A program made the translations under genes and the position numbers. Shown here piece by piece: positions 51,543 to 61,088 of a stretch of 64,000 bases of DNA. The notes under the pieces were generated by a model. That model did no database searches and had not been told where the DNA came from. It saw only the letters and a list, made by a program, of their open reading frames with translations. Where the stretch lies: the NCBI RefSeq assembly GCF_006175945.1, contig NZ_VAJL01000001.1, positions 3,667,001 through 3,731,000 on the forward strand. Direction: 5' to 3'. The DNA is from Chryseobacterium mulctrae (GTDB lineage Bacteria > Bacteroidota > Bacteroidia > Flavobacteriales > Weeksellaceae). Position 1 is the stretch's first letter. Each line of letters begins with the position of its first letter.

Positions 51543-52430
51543 ATGAATTGCAAACAATTTAACAGCATAAAGTTGGAAGAAGTCCTCCAAATTCTCGGAC
51601 ACCTTCCAACAAAACAAACAGAAAAAGAAGCGTGGTTTCTCAATCCATTTGCCAAAGAAAACCACGCCTCTTTTAAAATTAATAAAAACCTAAATTATTG
51701 GTATTTACACTCTGAAGGAATCGGTGGAAACAATGTCAATTTTATGAAAAAATATTTGAATGCTTCTGTAAAAGAAGTTTTAGAATGGGCAGAAAATCAG
51801 AGTTTTTCTTCTTTTCAACAGCAAAAAACTTCCAATAGTAAATTAGAAAATCTTTCTAAAAACTATGAAATCATTGAAATTAAAAATGTTCAGCATCCTG
51901 CACTTTTAGAATATTTAAAGGAAAGAAATGTTGAAAATCAAACTCAATTTTTAAATGAAATTCATTATCGAATGAATGACAAAAATTATTTCGGTATTGG
52001 ATTTAAAAATGATTCTGGCGGTTATGAAATTCGCAATAGATATTCCAAAATTTGTTTGGGTAAAAAAGATGTTTCAACAATTAGAAACAGTTCAAATTCA
52101 GTTAGGATTTTCGAAGGTTTTTTTGATTTTCTTTCCTTTAAAAATGTAGAAAGTTTTTTAGAAAAAGAGCCTTCCAATTATATCATTTTGAATTCAGTTT
52201 CGATGATTCATAATATTAAAAATTCACTCGGAAATTATGAAAATATTGAGCTTTATTTTGATAATGATGAAGCCGGAAATAGGGCAGTTGAAATGATTGA
52301 AAATGAAAACAAAAATGTAGAAGATTGTCGGATTTTGTATTCAGGTTTTAAAGATTTGAATGATTGGTTGAGTCGTAATAACCCAAAGAATGAACTTAAA
52401 ATTCAGTTTAACTCAACATTTAAAAGATGA
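51543..52430 (+). CDS. Toprim primase-like protein
   Basis: 295 residues. The start (LEEVLQILGHLPTKQTEKEAWFLNPFAKENHASFKIN, in parts) matches the CHC2-like domain of mobile-element primases but without a full set of Cys. The C-terminal half is a Toprim domain: RIFEGFFDFLSF (Glu), LYFDNDEAGNRAVEMI (DxD-like). It would make primers for element replication. It overlaps the next gene by 4 bases. Toprim fold is clear; the exact family is less so. Confidence 0.83.
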   Translation: MNCKQFNSIKLEEVLQILGHLPTKQTEKEAWFLNPFAKENHASFKINKNLNYWYLHSEGIGGNNVNFMKKYLNASVKEVLEWAENQSFSSFQQQKTSNSKLENLSKNYEIIEIKNVQHPALLEYLKERNVENQTQFLNEIHYRMNDKNYFGIGFKNDSGGYEIRNRYSKICLGKKDVSTIRNSSNSVRIFEGFFDFLSFKNVESFLEKEPSNYIILNSVSMIHNIKNSLGNYENIELYFDNDEAGNRAVEMIENENKNVEDCRILYSGFKDLNDWLSRNNPKNELKIQFNSTFKR

Positions 52431-53065
52431 AAAATATTTATTTTTTTTCGGGAACTTTATTTCGAAAAATTTTTGAATTAAATTCTAATAACAAAGTTGG
52501 CTCAAATACAATTGCTGTTTTTACATTTATACTCTACAAATGCGAAGAACTTAAAAAGGAAATTGTATTGTCGGATTACGAGATTGCAAGAGAACTTGGA
52601 CTTTCCAGACAAACGGTAATTACAGCGAAAAATAAACTAAAACAATTGGGGATTTTAGATTATCACAGAAATCCTGGTTTCCCGAATCGTTTCGTTTTGA
52701 ATGAAAATGAATTACCCAAAGAAATTCCGAAAACAGTTGAGATAAAAGAAATTTCGGTTGAAGAATTATATCGAATTCCAGAACCAAAAATTATTGCAAA
52801 TAGTTTATCTTCTCGATATCCGACATTACAACAGTTTATGAGTTTTTCCAAAACGTTACCAAATTATTCCGAAAAATTAGATGACGTATTGATTCACAAA
52901 TTTTATCAATGGGATCAAGCGGATTGGAAAAATACAATCGGAAAACCCATATTAAATTGGAAGTCTGTTCTAGAAAAAAATATGGTAATGTTTGAATTGC
53001 ATCATTCCTTGGAAAATAATTCTGCACTGAAAATTCCAAATATCAAAAGGCCGAAAGTAGACTAA
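52427..53065 (+). CDS. Winged-helix replication-type protein
   Basis: 212 residues with a helix-turn-helix, LSDYEIARELGLSRQTVITAKNKLKQLGIL, at about residues 45-75 (in parts), followed by a linker and a C-terminal helical segment with WKSVLEKNM. Such proteins occur at the end of replication operons of Bacteroidota mobilisable elements. Its stop codon lies inside the first of three AGACTAAAATAAG repeats, so it may bind there. Function inferred from context. Confidence 0.68.
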   Translation: MKNIYFFSGTLFRKIFELNSNNKVGSNTIAVFTFILYKCEELKKEIVLSDYEIARELGLSRQTVITAKNKLKQLGILDYHRNPGFPNRFVLNENELPKEIPKTVEIKEISVEELYRIPEPKIIANSLSSRYPTLQQFMSFSKTLPNYSEKLDDVLIHKFYQWDQADWKNTIGKPILNWKSVLEKNMVMFELHHSLENNSALKIPNIKRPKVD

Positions 53066-53110
53066 AATAAGCAATTGTAACCAGACTAAAATAAGGTAGA
53101 CTAAATAAAA
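53059..53110 (+). repeat. Three AGACTAAAATAAG direct repeats
   Basis: Copies at 53059-53071 and 53083-53095 are identical; AGACTAAATAAAA at 53098-53110 is a variant. The first includes the stop codon of the winged-helix gene. Candidate iterons, operator or att-associated repeats. Confidence 0.7.
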
Positions 53111-53953
53111 TTTCTTAATTCTGAAAAAAGTACTAGCAAGATGTGTCTTTGTGCGTACAAAATTTACATTTTATACTACCAAAGACTCTCTTGCCTTTTC
53201 TTCGAAAAGGGAAAAAAACTTCGGAACTCGTTTTTATTGTATTTATTTTACTCAGGTTTATATTGTTTATCGAAATAAAATGTGTGCATTTGCGAAATTT
53301 TAAATCCTAAAATTTATATGATTTTCTTTGTCAAATTAACTCAGAAATATGAAAAGGAGTTGCTTCTGAAGGAAAATAATCTTCGATAAAACTGTTGTAA
53401 AACCTCTACAAAAAACACAAAACTAATGTAACTGTGGATCAAAAATAGAACTAAAAAAACTGGAGATTTTTTTGAGATTTAAGGATGATATTGAAGCGAA
53501 AAAGTCTGAGAGATAATCGTTATGCATTTAGATTACCGCTAAATTTAATATCATACACAAATGTCCAGTTTTTTAGTTAATAAACTGGACATTTTCAGTA
53601 TTCTAATCACCTGAAATATTGATGTCGATTACCGATATCAAAGCGTATAATGAAGATAATCTCTAAAAGAAAAAACTTTCACCTGCTTTTATTTTTATAG
53701 TTAAATCATTAGTAATTATTCGATTATCAATTGGAGTAAAGAAAATGATTTTAATACTTACAATTAGTGATTGCACTGATGTATGTAGAAAGCAATTAGA
53801 AAATATCAATTAACAGTTTGAAATTTCAAAAAGAGGAAAAGAACTCATGGCAATTCCTTCCGTATCGAAACTGTAAAGAATTCAATAATACTTCTCAAAA
53901 AAAAATTTGGAATTCTCATTTACGACTTAATTTGGCGTAGTTGATTTTCATCT
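53066..53953. other. 888-base gap without a convincing gene
   Basis: Apart from the repeats at its start and the hairpin at 53559-53594, only very short frames are seen. It separates the replication module from the accessory genes and probably marks the end of the element or decayed DNA. Confidence 0.65.
53559..53594. terminator. Long hairpin in the gene-free gap
   Basis: AAATGTCCAGTTT (53559-53571) and its perfect complement AAACTGGACATTT (53582-53594) with a 10-base loop. It could be a bidirectional terminator or the remnant of a mobile element end. Confidence 0.55.
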
Positions 53954-53974
53954 TTGTATTCTAAAACAAAAAAT

Positions 53975-55639
53975 ATGGATGCAAAAGTGAATTTCAATGT
54001 GTTGGAATCAATCGAAAAAATTTATCAATTTTCGAAAGACAGTAAACTACAACAGCCACTTTTCGAAGCAGCAGAAAAGGAAATTAAATTGCTAGCAAAA
54101 CATTTACAGCTCAATGATATCGAGACCGTTTTATTTGCAAACGCCTTCGTTCTCTGGTTTGAAAACAGCTGTTTCTCGGAAGTGTTCGAATATTTGGGTT
54201 TAAGCAAGTTTCAGGTTTTAAAATATCGAGAATCCATAGAAATACTTTACAGTCGAAATCTTTTGATGAATAAAAACAGCCGCAAAAAGCAGATCACAAA
54301 GTATGAACTTTCTCAAAATATCATCAACAAAATTTCAAAAAATCACTTTATTCCCATCATACAAGTTGAGGAGTTGATTGACGAAAAAAATAACTTGGTA
54401 GATCTGCTCGAAGAATTTGATGAAATGAGCAGCCAGCTCGATTCAAAATCCATCAGTCATTATGATTTCACGGAATATCTTTATACACTTTGCATTGAGA
54501 ATTTAGAAATGCCCATCTTTCGTGAAATTAAAAATTATAACCTTAACCCTTTCGAAACTTATTTTTTTTTAGATATGATATGGGATGCGATTTGTTGCGG
54601 CCACAATGATTTTAACACCAATATTCAATCAACGGTGGATGATTTTTTTTCAACGAAAAGCAATGCCTTATATTTCCAAAAAATGATTATTAACGAAGAA
54701 ACTAAGCTTTCAAAATGTCAATTAATGGAACTTTCAAAGGAGAATTTTAAGGATAACAAGAAGGCGAAATTATCTAAAAAAGTGATTGACTTTCTACGTG
54801 AAAACGAAGGTTTGAACATCAACGAAATTTCTGGGGGAAATTCGAAACTCATCAAAGCAAAAGATATTTCGGCAAAAAAATTATTTTATAATCCCGAAGA
54901 AAATTCTCAATTAGCACAAATTTCCAGTATTTTATTGGATGGAAAATTCAAAGAAATGCAGCAACGATTAAAAGAGAAATCAATGCCAATAGGAATTACC
55001 GCCATTCTTCACGGAGTTCCCGGAACTGGAAAAACCGAAAGTGTTTATCAATTGGCGAAAAAATCGGGTAGAAATATTTTTAAAGTTGATATTTCTGAAA
55101 CCAAAAGCATGTGGTTTGGAGAAAGTCAGAAATTGGTCAAGAAAATTTTTACAGAATATGAAGAGATGAAACGCAGCGAAGAACTTTGTCCTATTTTGTT
55201 ATTCAATGAAGCCGACGCCATCATCGGCAAACGCAAATCTGCAGGAAGTTCAAATGTTGCCGACACCGAAAACGCCATTCAAAACATAATCCTGGAAGAA
55301 ATGGAAAATTTCGACGGAATTCTTTTCGCTACCACAAACCTTGTCGAAAATATGGATGCTGCTTTTGAGCGCAGATTTTTATTTAAAGTAAAATTCGAGC
55401 AACCATCTCTAGAAAACTCTGCTAAAATTTGGAAAGAAAAATTGCCGATTCTCTCTTCAAAAGAAAGTAGAACTCTCGCCGAAAAATTTCAATTCTCAGG
55501 TGGCGAAATGGAAAATATCGCACGAAAATGTGCGATGCAGGAAATTATGCAAGGAGATATTTTGAATTTTACAGACATCGAAGGTTTGTGCAAAAATGAG
55601 AAATGGAGTGGAGAAGAGAAACGCAAAATTGGATTCTAA
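53975..55639 (+). CDS. AAA+ ATPase with a long N-terminal helical region
   Basis: 554 residues from ATG 53975 (MDAKVNFNVLESIEKIYQ). The first ~340 residues are helical and unlike anything I recognise. The C-terminal part is a classical AAA+ domain: Walker A HGVPGTGKTES, Walker B PILLFNEADAIIG, a Thr/Asn sensor in LFATTNLVENMD and an Arg finger-like ERRFLF. Related to proteasome/FtsH-like AAA by pattern but without a protease domain. A remodelling or defence role is possible; a TTG / ATCTTTG promoter-like pair is just upstream. Confidence 0.82.
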   Translation: MDAKVNFNVLESIEKIYQFSKDSKLQQPLFEAAEKEIKLLAKHLQLNDIETVLFANAFVLWFENSCFSEVFEYLGLSKFQVLKYRESIEILYSRNLLMNKNSRKKQITKYELSQNIINKISKNHFIPIIQVEELIDEKNNLVDLLEEFDEMSSQLDSKSISHYDFTEYLYTLCIENLEMPIFREIKNYNLNPFETYFFLDMIWDAICCGHNDFNTNIQSTVDDFFSTKSNALYFQKMIINEETKLSKCQLMELSKENFKDNKKAKLSKKVIDFLRENEGLNINEISGGNSKLIKAKDISAKKLFYNPEENSQLAQISSILLDGKFKEMQQRLKEKSMPIGITAILHGVPGTGKTESVYQLAKKSGRNIFKVDISETKSMWFGESQKLVKKIFTEYEEMKRSEELCPILLFNEADAIIGKRKSAGSSNVADTENAIQNIILEEMENFDGILFATTNLVENMDAAFERRFLFKVKFEQPSLENSAKIWKEKLPILSSKESRTLAEKFQFSGGEMENIARKCAMQEIMQGDILNFTDIEGLCKNEKWSGEEKRKIGF

Positions 55640-55650
55640 AAACAATAATA

Positions 55651-55857
55651 ATGAAAAAAATTTTTAAAATCTTTTTTGAAAAGATTCCGGCGGAGCAGTT
55701 AATTCAAGAAAGAACATTGACCTGGAAAATGTTGCTTCCAAAGTCACGAGAAGATGGAGGTTTAAAATTTCTCAAGATAATCCTTCTAGTATTTTTTACA
55801 TTTTTGATGCTGGTCCCACTATCAATTATTGTAGCGATAATATTTAGAATAAGATAA
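55651..55857 (+). CDS. Small membrane protein
   Basis: 68 residues from ATG 55651 (MKKIFKIFFEKIPAEQLIQE), 11 bases after the AAA+ stop, so likely cotranscribed. One membrane helix near the end (FLKIILLVFFTFLMLVPLSIIV and so on) and a basic N-terminus. No family recognised. It could anchor a partner of the ATPase. Confidence 0.55.
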   Translation: MKKIFKIFFEKIPAEQLIQERTLTWKMLLPKSREDGGLKFLKIILLVFFTFLMLVPLSIIVAIIFRIR

Positions 55858-55879
55858 ATCAAATTTAAAAATTGCAAAT

Positions 55880-56113
55880 ATGTCACAAGTTATTTACATT
55901 GGACTTAAACTCATCAAAATTCCAGCTGAAAATCGATTTCAGTTAATAAGTTCGGATAATGCCGGTATTTCGTGGCAAATCATTTTTGAAAGGGCAGATG
56001 ATATAGGAGAGTTTTTTGAGTTGGGAAATAAATCGAATATCGTTTTTTCTAAAACTTCAAAGGGTACATTTCGATCGGTCACAGAAGGTAGAACTTGGAC
56101 AAAAATAAGATAG
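55880..56113 (+). CDS. Small BNR-like protein, paralogue of 57610-57882
   Basis: 77 residues starting MSQVIYIGLKLIKIP, with SSDNAGISWQIIFE and SVTEGRTWTKIR, each like one Asp-box (S-D-G-xxW) blade. The protein at 57610 has the same start (MSQLIEFKG) and two similar boxes (SKDRGKSWKF, SGIFWTKV). Too small for a propeller alone. Function unknown. Confidence 0.6.
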   Translation: MSQVIYIGLKLIKIPAENRFQLISSDNAGISWQIIFERADDIGEFFELGNKSNIVFSKTSKGTFRSVTEGRTWTKIR

Positions 56114-56230
56114 ACTAGGAATATTACTCGAAACTATTTTAATCAGAATTTCATTCTCATTTTAAGGAAATAAAGGAAAAATGGAATATCTGATTTTTGG
56201 ATGAATAAATGTAATTTTAAAAAAAATAAT

Positions 56231-56917
56231 ATGACATTAGAAAAATTTAATTTGGCTGAAATAGAAAGTGATCAACTATTTTCAGGTGAGAACGTAATTC
56301 ATGACGGGATTGTGGATTTTGCAAAATACATTATAGCATCGCCTAAAATTCTTTGGATTTTAAAAGAGGCAAATAGTTCAGACTCTGATTGGACAATGCG
56401 TGACGCACTTAAAGATTTAAAAAATACATCTGGAAAAGGACTTAAGACTGGTTGGGCAAATACCTTTACATCAATTATATATACTACAAACGGTATTTTT
56501 ACCGGCGAGGATTGGGATTCTATGGGGAACTTTTATGAAGATGAATCTATTATTAAAGTGTTGCAAAGAGTTGCATACATTAATGTGAAAAAAGTTCCTG
56601 GTGGAAGTCAGGCAGATTGGAACTTAATCAAAGAGTACTATTCTGAAAATAAAAATGCGCTGCATCAACAAATTCAATTGATTAATCCGGAGATCATTAT
56701 TTTTGGTGGTACTTATAATTTTTTCGATGATGACTTTTTTGAATTATTCGGAGAACTTGAGGCTCATGTAGAAAATAATTCTCTGCATATTTATCAGAAC
56801 AAGGATTATTTGCTTTTAAATGCATATCATCCTAATAACCGTGTTATTAAGCATTCCACTTACTGCAATTTGATTTTAGAGGCGGTTAAAAATTGGCAAC
56901 TTAAATTTGGGAAATAA
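56231..56917 (+). CDS. Uracil-DNA-glycosylase-fold protein, putative
   Basis: 228 residues from ATG 56231 (MTLEKFNLAEIE). The pattern PKILWILKEAN, AYINVKKVPGGSQADWN, PEIIIFGGTYNFF and LLLNAYHPNN is like the UDG superfamily: an early strand with a polar loop, a central helix, then a strand and an H-P-N motif. Catalytic identity is unproven. It may be a DNA-repair or defence enzyme. Convergent with the WG protein (1-base gap). Confidence 0.55.
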   Translation: MTLEKFNLAEIESDQLFSGENVIHDGIVDFAKYIIASPKILWILKEANSSDSDWTMRDALKDLKNTSGKGLKTGWANTFTSIIYTTNGIFTGEDWDSMGNFYEDESIIKVLQRVAYINVKKVPGGSQADWNLIKEYYSENKNALHQQIQLINPEIIIFGGTYNFFDDDFFELFGELEAHVENNSLHIYQNKDYLLLNAYHPNNRVIKHSTYCNLILEAVKNWQLKFGK

Positions 56918-56918
56918 A

Positions 56919-57470
56919 TCATAGTTGAAGCCACTCTCTCAGTGGCTTTCTTCTTTTCAATAGCAACAAAACCACTTCCGTAAAAGTTGGGATTTCATCA
57001 AAAATAAATGGAATGATAAGATGTTCTTGAAGATCAATAACTGCATATTTTACCTTTTCTCGAATGTTTTTCCCGACAACAAAAAATGATTTTCCCAAAT
57101 GTTTTCCTTTCAGATAGTGATCTGTAATTTTGATTTCACCTTTTCGGTTCATGAATCCAAAGTTGCTTCCATTTCTACTTACACAGGCGTATTCGTTACA
57201 AAAAGTAGTAACATGCTTGAATTCTATTCCGTTTATTTCAATGTTTTTAAAATCGTAAAGTTTCCATTTCTGATTTTCTCGACCCCAAAAGTGAAAATCA
57301 AACGCGGGAATAATTTCTTCATAAATCGGTGGAATGATAGATCCAAAATTGTCTGCAATAAGACCAAATAAACCTTTAGAGGAATACACGAACACTCCTT
57401 CAAATAAATAAATATCTGTTAGTGGAGTTTGATAATCCAGTCTTTCTATTTTTAATATTGGGTAGTTCAT
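56919..57470 (-). CDS. WG-repeat protein
   Basis: 183 residues with WG-type repeats: GLFGLIADNFGSIIPPIYEEI, GSNFGFMNRKGEIKI and KYAVIDLQEHLIIPFIFDEI (G-hydrophobic-IPP/F-YDEI pattern; last two quoted in part). Such repeats form beta sheets that bind ligands or partners. It has no signal peptide. It is the only leftward gene of this region. Function unknown. Confidence 0.72.
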   Translation of the reverse strand: MNYPILKIERLDYQTPLTDIYLFEGVFVYSSKGLFGLIADNFGSIIPPIYEEIIPAFDFHFWGRENQKWKLYDFKNIEINGIEFKHVTTFCNEYACVSRNGSNFGFMNRKGEIKITDHYLKGKHLGKSFFVVGKNIREKVKYAVIDLQEHLIIPFIFDEIPTFTEVVLLLLKRRKPLREWLQL

Positions 57471-57609
57471 TTTGCTTCAAAAATAATACGCTTCTCAGAC
57501 AAAATGAGTCATTCATCTCTTCATCAATTTTTAGATGAATTAGTTTTTTTAAGTGCCCTGTTTTGTCTTAACGATCAATTAAATTTGCTTCATAATTTTA
57601 AAGAGGAAA

Positions 57610-57882
57610 ATGTCGCAACTTATAGAATTTAAAGGAACATTTATTAGAATCTGCCCTACAAATCCATCGCATTTGCTTCAATCGAAAGATCGTGGAAAAT
57701 CATGGAAGTTTCTTTATGATGGAACCGAAACAATGAACACAATAATGCAAATTGCTGCTGATAATAAAATCATTCTTTTAGATTGTAATAAAGGATTTTT
57801 TATTTCCAAGTCAGGAATTTTCTGGACAAAAGTCAAAGATCTACAACAGCTTGAAGATTTAAAGACTGATTGCGAAATTTAA
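57610..57882 (+). CDS. Small BNR-like protein, paralogue of 55880-56113
   Basis: 90 residues, MSQLIEFKGTFIRICPTNPS then SKDRGKSWKFLYDG and SKSGIFWTKVKDL. The matching Asp-box spacing with the protein at 55880 points to duplication. Function unknown. Confidence 0.6.
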   Translation: MSQLIEFKGTFIRICPTNPSHLLQSKDRGKSWKFLYDGTETMNTIMQIAADNKIILLDCNKGFFISKSGIFWTKVKDLQQLEDLKTDCEI

Positions 57883-57942
57883 AAAACTGAAATGGAAAGA
57901 AAGAACTATATTTAAATTCAAATAAAAACTAATAGAGAAGCT

Positions 57943-58392
57943 GTGGAAACGATCGATTTAATTAAAGAACTGAAACAAAATATTCTAAATATTCAAAGTA
58001 CAGATTCTCTCGATGATTTGAAGGAAGCCGAATTCTACGAGTTTCAAATTATGAATACTATTTTTCATTACTGTTTAGAAAATAAATATTCGACTGAAGG
58101 ATTCCCCGAGAAATATCAAGGTCTCTTGGAAAGTGAGGATGAAGATTTTCAGGATTTTTTAGATTTCAGCGTGAAATCCTATTATGTGTATAAAGTTTCT
58201 ATACACCAGAATGATGTTTTCAAAATGATGAAACATTATTTTAGTGGCCTTGAAATTGATTATAACGATCAAGATTGTATGGACGATATTTTGTTAGCAC
58301 TTAAAATCCTTGAACAGGAAGGTGTTACTTTAATCTTTGAACGTGAGCTTTTTGAGAATGTTCCACTTTTCAGACCTAAACTTCCAGGATAA
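57943..58392 (+). CDS. Hypothetical acidic protein
   Basis: 149 residues, with GTG as the only start near a sensible position (ETIDLIKELKQNILNIQ). Acidic and helical, with SEDEDFQDFLDFSVKSYY and NDQDCMDDILLALKILEQEG. No family recognised. Immunity-protein-like in size and charge, but there is no toxin beside it. Confidence 0.6.
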   Translation: METIDLIKELKQNILNIQSTDSLDDLKEAEFYEFQIMNTIFHYCLENKYSTEGFPEKYQGLLESEDEDFQDFLDFSVKSYYVYKVSIHQNDVFKMMKHYFSGLEIDYNDQDCMDDILLALKILEQEGVTLIFERELFENVPLFRPKLPG

Positions 58393-58504
58393 CTGTAAGA
58401 AGAATCTTAATAATTTTAAAGATAAACAACTTTAATGAAAATCGTTTTGTAAACCGTCTTATTTTGTCGTTCTACTTTTTTATCTTTACCTAAACTTAAA
58501 ACAA

Positions 58505-59425
58505 ATGGCAAAAATTGAACAGATCCTTCGCCTGAAATTTATTGAAGATTTTCTTCGTAGTAGAAAAGCGGCCGGCGCATCTTATGAAGAAATTTACGAT
58601 TATCTGATTCGGAAATATGAACAACAGGATATCGAACAGGATCAACTAAAATTTACAAAACGAACTTTCTTGCGCGATAAGGAAGCAATTTCTAAAGTGC
58701 TAAAAACGGATATTATTTACCGCCGGTCTTCAAATACCTATGTGATTGATGATGAAGATCAGGACGAATTTCAAGAAGATGTGTTTGACAATCTGTTGCT
58801 TGTAGAGGCATATCGCAATGTGAAAGGAAAGAAAAACGTCATGCTTTTTGAGCAAAGAAAATCTCGAGGTTTGCATTGGTTAAGTGGTTTGGTTCATGCG
58901 ATTACGCATCAAAAATTGATTACTTTAAATTATACCAAATTTTGGGAAGGCGTTCCTCACAAAAAAGTTTTGGAACCTTATGCAGTAAAGGAATTTAAAA
59001 ACCGTTGGTATTTGTTGGCACACGAAAAAAATGATGACAAATATTTCATCAAAACTTTTGGATTGGATCGTATCTCCGACCTGGAAATTGCACCTTCTAC
59101 CTTTAAACCCAAGAAATATGACGCCGAAAAAGATTTTGAAAATTCCTTTGGCATTATTTCAACCTTAGATGAAACGCCAGAAGAGATTGTACTTTCTTTC
59201 GATTCTGATCAGGGGAAGTACATCAAAACGCTTCCACTGCATCATTCCCAGGAAATTTTGGTTGATGATGACGATGAATTCCGAATCAAATTGACTCTCT
59301 TTCCCACGTATGATTTCGAACGAGAAATACTTTCTCATGGCAGTTCCGTAAAAATTATTTCGCCCCTAAGTTTTAAAAATCATTTAAAATCGGAGGTAAA
59401 AAAGATGATGAATAATTTTTCTTAA
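58505..59425 (+). CDS. WYL-domain transcription regulator
   Basis: 306 residues. An N-terminal winged helix (ASYEEIYDYLIRKYEQQ, FTKRTFLRDKEAISKVL) is followed by the WYL domain at about residues 140-220 (LITLNYTKFWEGVPHKKVLEPYAVKEFKNRWYLLAHE, in parts) and a WCX C-terminal part. WYL proteins bind nucleotide or nucleic acid ligands and often regulate defence islands. It precedes the DUF2779 gene by 33 bases, so it probably controls that gene and perhaps the type I genes. Confidence 0.9.
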   Translation: MAKIEQILRLKFIEDFLRSRKAAGASYEEIYDYLIRKYEQQDIEQDQLKFTKRTFLRDKEAISKVLKTDIIYRRSSNTYVIDDEDQDEFQEDVFDNLLLVEAYRNVKGKKNVMLFEQRKSRGLHWLSGLVHAITHQKLITLNYTKFWEGVPHKKVLEPYAVKEFKNRWYLLAHEKNDDKYFIKTFGLDRISDLEIAPSTFKPKKYDAEKDFENSFGIISTLDETPEEIVLSFDSDQGKYIKTLPLHHSQEILVDDDDEFRIKLTLFPTYDFEREILSHGSSVKIISPLSFKNHLKSEVKKMMNNFS

Positions 59426-59458
59426 TCTTTAACCGCGATTTTAATCTTTACCTTAAAT

Positions 59459-60937
59459 ATGAAAACCCTCTCCAAATCTCGCTTCGTTTCCGGAATCCAA
59501 TGTGATAAAAAACTGTGGTTTGATTTCTACCGTAAAGAATTAAAACCAGAAATCGATGATCAAACGCAAGCAGTTTTTGATCTTGGACATCGCATTGGAA
59601 TATTGGCGCAAGAAATGTTTCCGAACGGAAAAGATGCCACGCCAGAAAATTATTCCGACTTAAAACCTTCAATTGAAAATACAGAAAAATGGATTTCCGA
59701 AAAGGTAAAGACTGTTTATGAAGCCACCTTTAGCGCAAAAAATGCATTTTGTATGCTCGATATTTTGCATCGAAAAGATGATGAAGTTTGGGCAATAGAA
59801 GTGAAAAGCAGTACTTCTGTGAAAGATTATCATTTTACCGATGCTTCTCTGCAATATTTTGTGATGAAAAATGCAGGTTTGGCTCCAGACCGGTTTTTCA
59901 TGATGCATATTAATAATCAATACGTTCGGCAGGGGGAAATTACCTCTGAAATCTTTAAGCTCACAGATATTACCGAACAGGTTTTGGCCAATCAAGATTG
60001 GGTGGCAGAAAATCTAGACCGTTTATTAAAAATGTTGGAGATTGAACAAGAACCAGTGGTGGAAATTGGCGGACATTGTTCTAGTCCTTTTGGGTGTGAT
60101 TATGCCCATCATTGTTGGAAACATGTTCCCGAATATTCAGTTTTTAATTTATATCGAGGTGGTAAGAAAGGGTGGAATTTATACGAGCAAAACATCTTGA
60201 AAATTGAGGATATTCCCGATGACTTTGCTTTAACCCATTTTCAAAATCTTCAACGAAACGGATTACAAAAGGATGAAACTTACATGGATCAATTAGCCAT
60301 TAAAAATCTGATTTCACGATGGGACTTTCCTTTGTATTTTTTCGATTTTGAAACAGTCTTTCCGGGAATTCCTGTTTTAAATGGAACAAGACCTTATCAG
60401 CAGGTTCCGTTTCAATATTCGCTGCATATTTTAGAAGAAGATGGGAAGTTGACGCACAAAGAGTTTCTTGCCAATCCCGAAGATTTTAGCAACGGTGAAG
60501 ATCCTTTAAAACAAATGGTGGAGCAATTAAAAAACGATTTTGCAACCAAAGGAAATATAGTGACTTACAATCAGAGTTTTGAAGTTGGACGACTGAATGA
60601 TTTGGTAAAGTTTTTCCCTGAAGACGCAGATTTTCTACTAAATTTAGTAGATCGAATTGTAGATTTATTACCGGTTTTTCAAGGCGGACACTTTTATTTC
60701 CCTGCGATGAAAAATTCGGCTTCCATTAAATCTGTTTTACCAGCAATTGCTCCCGATTTTACTTATGAAAATTTGGAAATTCAAGATGGTGGATCTGCGA
60801 GTTCTTTGTTTCATCAATCCATAGAAAACGGAAATTTCACAGATGAAAATTTGAGAGAAAATCTTTTGAAATATTGCGAAAGAGATACTTTGGCAATGGT
60901 GGTTATTTATCAATTTTTGGTGAGAAATAGTTCTTAA
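59459..60937 (+). CDS. DUF2779 protein, Cas4-like nuclease with a C-terminal exonuclease-like domain
   Basis: 492 residues. Residues 1-230: a PD-(D/E)XK fold with CMLDILHRKDDEVWAIEVKSS (Asp, Glu-x-Lys) and a Cys cluster, CSSPFGCDYAHHC, plus an early Cys (SGIQCDKKLWF), as in Cas4/AddB iron-sulphur nucleases. From about residue 290: FFDFETVFPGIP and IVTYNQSFEVGRL, the pattern of DEDD 3'-5' exonucleases, ending YCERDTLAMV. The two-nuclease design suggests a DNA-processing or defence role. The reaction is inferred. Confidence 0.85.
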   Translation: MKTLSKSRFVSGIQCDKKLWFDFYRKELKPEIDDQTQAVFDLGHRIGILAQEMFPNGKDATPENYSDLKPSIENTEKWISEKVKTVYEATFSAKNAFCMLDILHRKDDEVWAIEVKSSTSVKDYHFTDASLQYFVMKNAGLAPDRFFMMHINNQYVRQGEITSEIFKLTDITEQVLANQDWVAENLDRLLKMLEIEQEPVVEIGGHCSSPFGCDYAHHCWKHVPEYSVFNLYRGGKKGWNLYEQNILKIEDIPDDFALTHFQNLQRNGLQKDETYMDQLAIKNLISRWDFPLYFFDFETVFPGIPVLNGTRPYQQVPFQYSLHILEEDGKLTHKEFLANPEDFSNGEDPLKQMVEQLKNDFATKGNIVTYNQSFEVGRLNDLVKFFPEDADFLLNLVDRIVDLLPVFQGGHFYFPAMKNSASIKSVLPAIAPDFTYENLEIQDGGSASSLFHQSIENGNFTDENLRENLLKYCERDTLAMVVIYQFLVRNSS

Positions 60938-61088
60938 AATTCTAAAAAATCACAAAAATTTAGACTTTATTTAATCAGATTACTAGAATAAATGCATTAA
61001 AAAAATATTTTTTTCAATTTACGGTTTCCCTTTTTTTTACTTAGGATTATTTCCTTAAATTACACTTTTTTAAAAAACAAAATTAATA

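Noticed and set aside
53621..53870. Possible remnants of a transposase gene in the gap after the winged-helix gene
   Set aside because: Only frames of about 14 codons or fewer were seen, with no recognisable motif.
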